NCBI GenBank assembly: GCA_023451265.1
Contig: JAEYAG010000011.1
Span: forward strand, 1 to 6,867
Source of the DNA: Actinomycetes bacterium
GTDB taxonomy: Bacteria; Actinomycetota; Actinomycetes; Actinomycetales; Microbacteriaceae
Direction of reading: 5' to 3'
Length of the DNA stretch: 6,867 nt
In this document: positions 6,273 through 6,867 of the stretch, piece after piece
How positions within the stretch are numbered: position 1 is the first letter of the stretch
How the letters are laid out: each line of letters opens with the position of its first letter
Position numbers and translations under genes: made by a program
The notes under the pieces: generated by a model
What the model was told of the DNA's origin: nothing
The model's input: the letters and a program-made list of their open reading frames with translations, nothing else
The model's database searches: none

Positions 6273-6867
6273 CTACGTCCCGAGGGTGATGATGCGGTCG
6301 TTGACGGCAGATGCCTCGGCATCCCACAGTCCGACGAAGGCGGCGGCGAGGGCGTCCTCGAGCCCCGCGAGAGTCCGCACGCGGAAGATGACGGATGCCG
6401 CGCGCAGCGCCGCGGCCGAGCCCCCGGCATCCGCGGTCTTGCCTCCGGCATCCGCGGCCTTCGCGAACCCCTGCGCCATCGCACGCGCCCAGGCTTCCTC
6501 GGCGGCTTTCACCGCGGCGTAGTTGGCGCCGCTGGCGAGCGGCCGCGCCACCGCGGTCGACGAGACGATCGCGGTGCGCGCGGCGGGCGCGGCGACGAGA
6601 TCATCCCAGAACGCCCGCGTGACCAGCCGCAGGGCGGTGAGGCCGCCCTCGAGCGCGCGGTAGTCCGCCTCGCTCTGCCCCGCGATGCCACCGCCCCCGC
6701 GCCACCCGCCGACGAGGTGCAGGATGCCGTCGACGCGCAGGCCCTCTCGGTGCAGCTCGTCCGCAAGCGCCCGCACGGATTCCTCGTCGGCGAGGTCGCA
6801 CACCGCGGCGCGCCCTCCCCGCGCGCGCAGCGGCGCGAGGCGATCCTCATCGCGCCCCACCGCGATA
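6273..6867 (-). CDS. Short-chain dehydrogenase/reductase, N-terminus beyond window edge
   Basis: About 198 C-terminal residues of an SDR oxidoreductase; stop TAG at 6275-6273. The visible part starts inside the Rossmann fold with IAVGRDEDR, which matches beta-2 and the cofactor-specificity loop. The Gly-rich TGxxxGxG motif and true start should lie beyond 6867; the GTG at 6860 is not a credible start. CDLADEESV matches the adenine-binding Asp region. The catalytic Ser of the IVSSTA block lies 13 residues before the Tyr of YAAVK (Tyr codon 6521-6519, Lys codon 6509-6507), the classical SDR spacing. The usual NNAG after beta-4 is replaced by LVGGW, so the structural Asn of the classical tetrad is absent. 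A tandem K(A/T)ADAGG repeat lies after the active-site helix. The substrate is unknown. Confidence 0.88.
   Translation of the reverse strand, partial: IAVGRDEDRLAPLRARGGRAAVCDLADEESVRALADELHREGLRVDGILHLVGGWRGGGGIAGQSEADYRALEGGLTALRLVTRAFWDDLVAAPAARTAIVSSTAVARPLASGANYAAVKAAEEAWARAMAQGFAKAADAGGKTADAGGSAAALRAASVIFRVRTLAGLEDALAAAFVGLWDAEASAVNDRIITLGT
6420..6461 (-). repeat. In-frame 21-bp tandem repeat in the SDR gene
   Basis: Two adjacent 21-bp units (6441-6461 and 6420-6440) agree at 19 of 21 positions and encode K-A-A-D-A-G-G and K-T-A-D-A-G-G. Each contains a GGATGCC heptamer on the coding strand. The repeat falls where SDR enzymes normally have a short link between the active-site helix and the next strand, so it probably extends a surface loop without breaking the fold. 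Confidence 0.85.

Noticed and set aside
4645..6327. A very long minus-strand open frame (6327-3556) that would extend the aldolase by about 560 residues
   Set aside because: The extra part is antisense to the clear MFS transporter gene and reads as low-complexity Arg/Asp/His/Gly sequence. It is a high-GC artefact, and the aldolase homology starts at 4644.
6858..6860. GTG at 6860 as start of the SDR gene
   Set aside because: Starting there would remove the Gly-rich cofactor motif and first beta strand. The frame stays open to the window edge, so the gene is truncated by the window.

Overview
The window reads as ordinary chromosomal DNA from a high-GC actinomycete, most likely a Microbacterium-type member of the Microbacteriaceae. 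The reasons are the strong G/C preference at third codon positions, start codons that sit directly behind TANNNT -10 boxes without a Shine-Dalgarno sequence (leaderless genes), a DivIVA-type polar coiled-coil protein, and dense use of the heptamer GGATGCC/GGCATCC. The genus is an inference from sequence style. No rRNA, tRNA, CRISPR array, insertion sequence, prophage or toxin-antitoxin gene was seen.

Layout. Bases 1-121 are non-coding and hold a large two-tier inverted repeat centred on base 58, followed by a leaderless promoter. An M3-family zinc oligopeptidase gene follows on + (122-2056). A promoter overlapping its stop codon leads to a 417-residue coiled-coil protein with an N-terminal DivIVA-like motif (2162-3415, +). 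Its 3' end lies inside a perfect 54-bp tandem duplication that includes the stop codon. A hairpin (3493-3520) then separates it from a convergent PLP-dependent threonine aldolase-type gene (3556-4644, -). That gene is divergent from a 12-TM MFS transporter of drug-exporter type (4744-6186, +), with 99 bp between their start codons and an apparent leaderless promoter for each. A short convergent gap leads to the 3' part of a short-chain dehydrogenase/reductase gene (6273-6867, -), whose N-terminus lies beyond the right edge.

The genes do not form an obvious pathway. Each appears to be its own transcription unit: cytosolic peptide turnover, a polar or cytoskeletal scaffold, amino-acid/PLP metabolism, export, and an oxidoreductase. 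The aldolase and MFS genes share a divergent promoter region, which permits but does not prove co-regulation.

I found no convincing new multi-gene system. The points worth a second look are small-scale: the symmetric inverted repeat at the left edge, the GGATGCC excess (18 copies by eye), the 54-bp duplication across a stop codon, three leaderless promoters with near-identical geometry, and an in-frame 21-bp repeat in the SDR gene.
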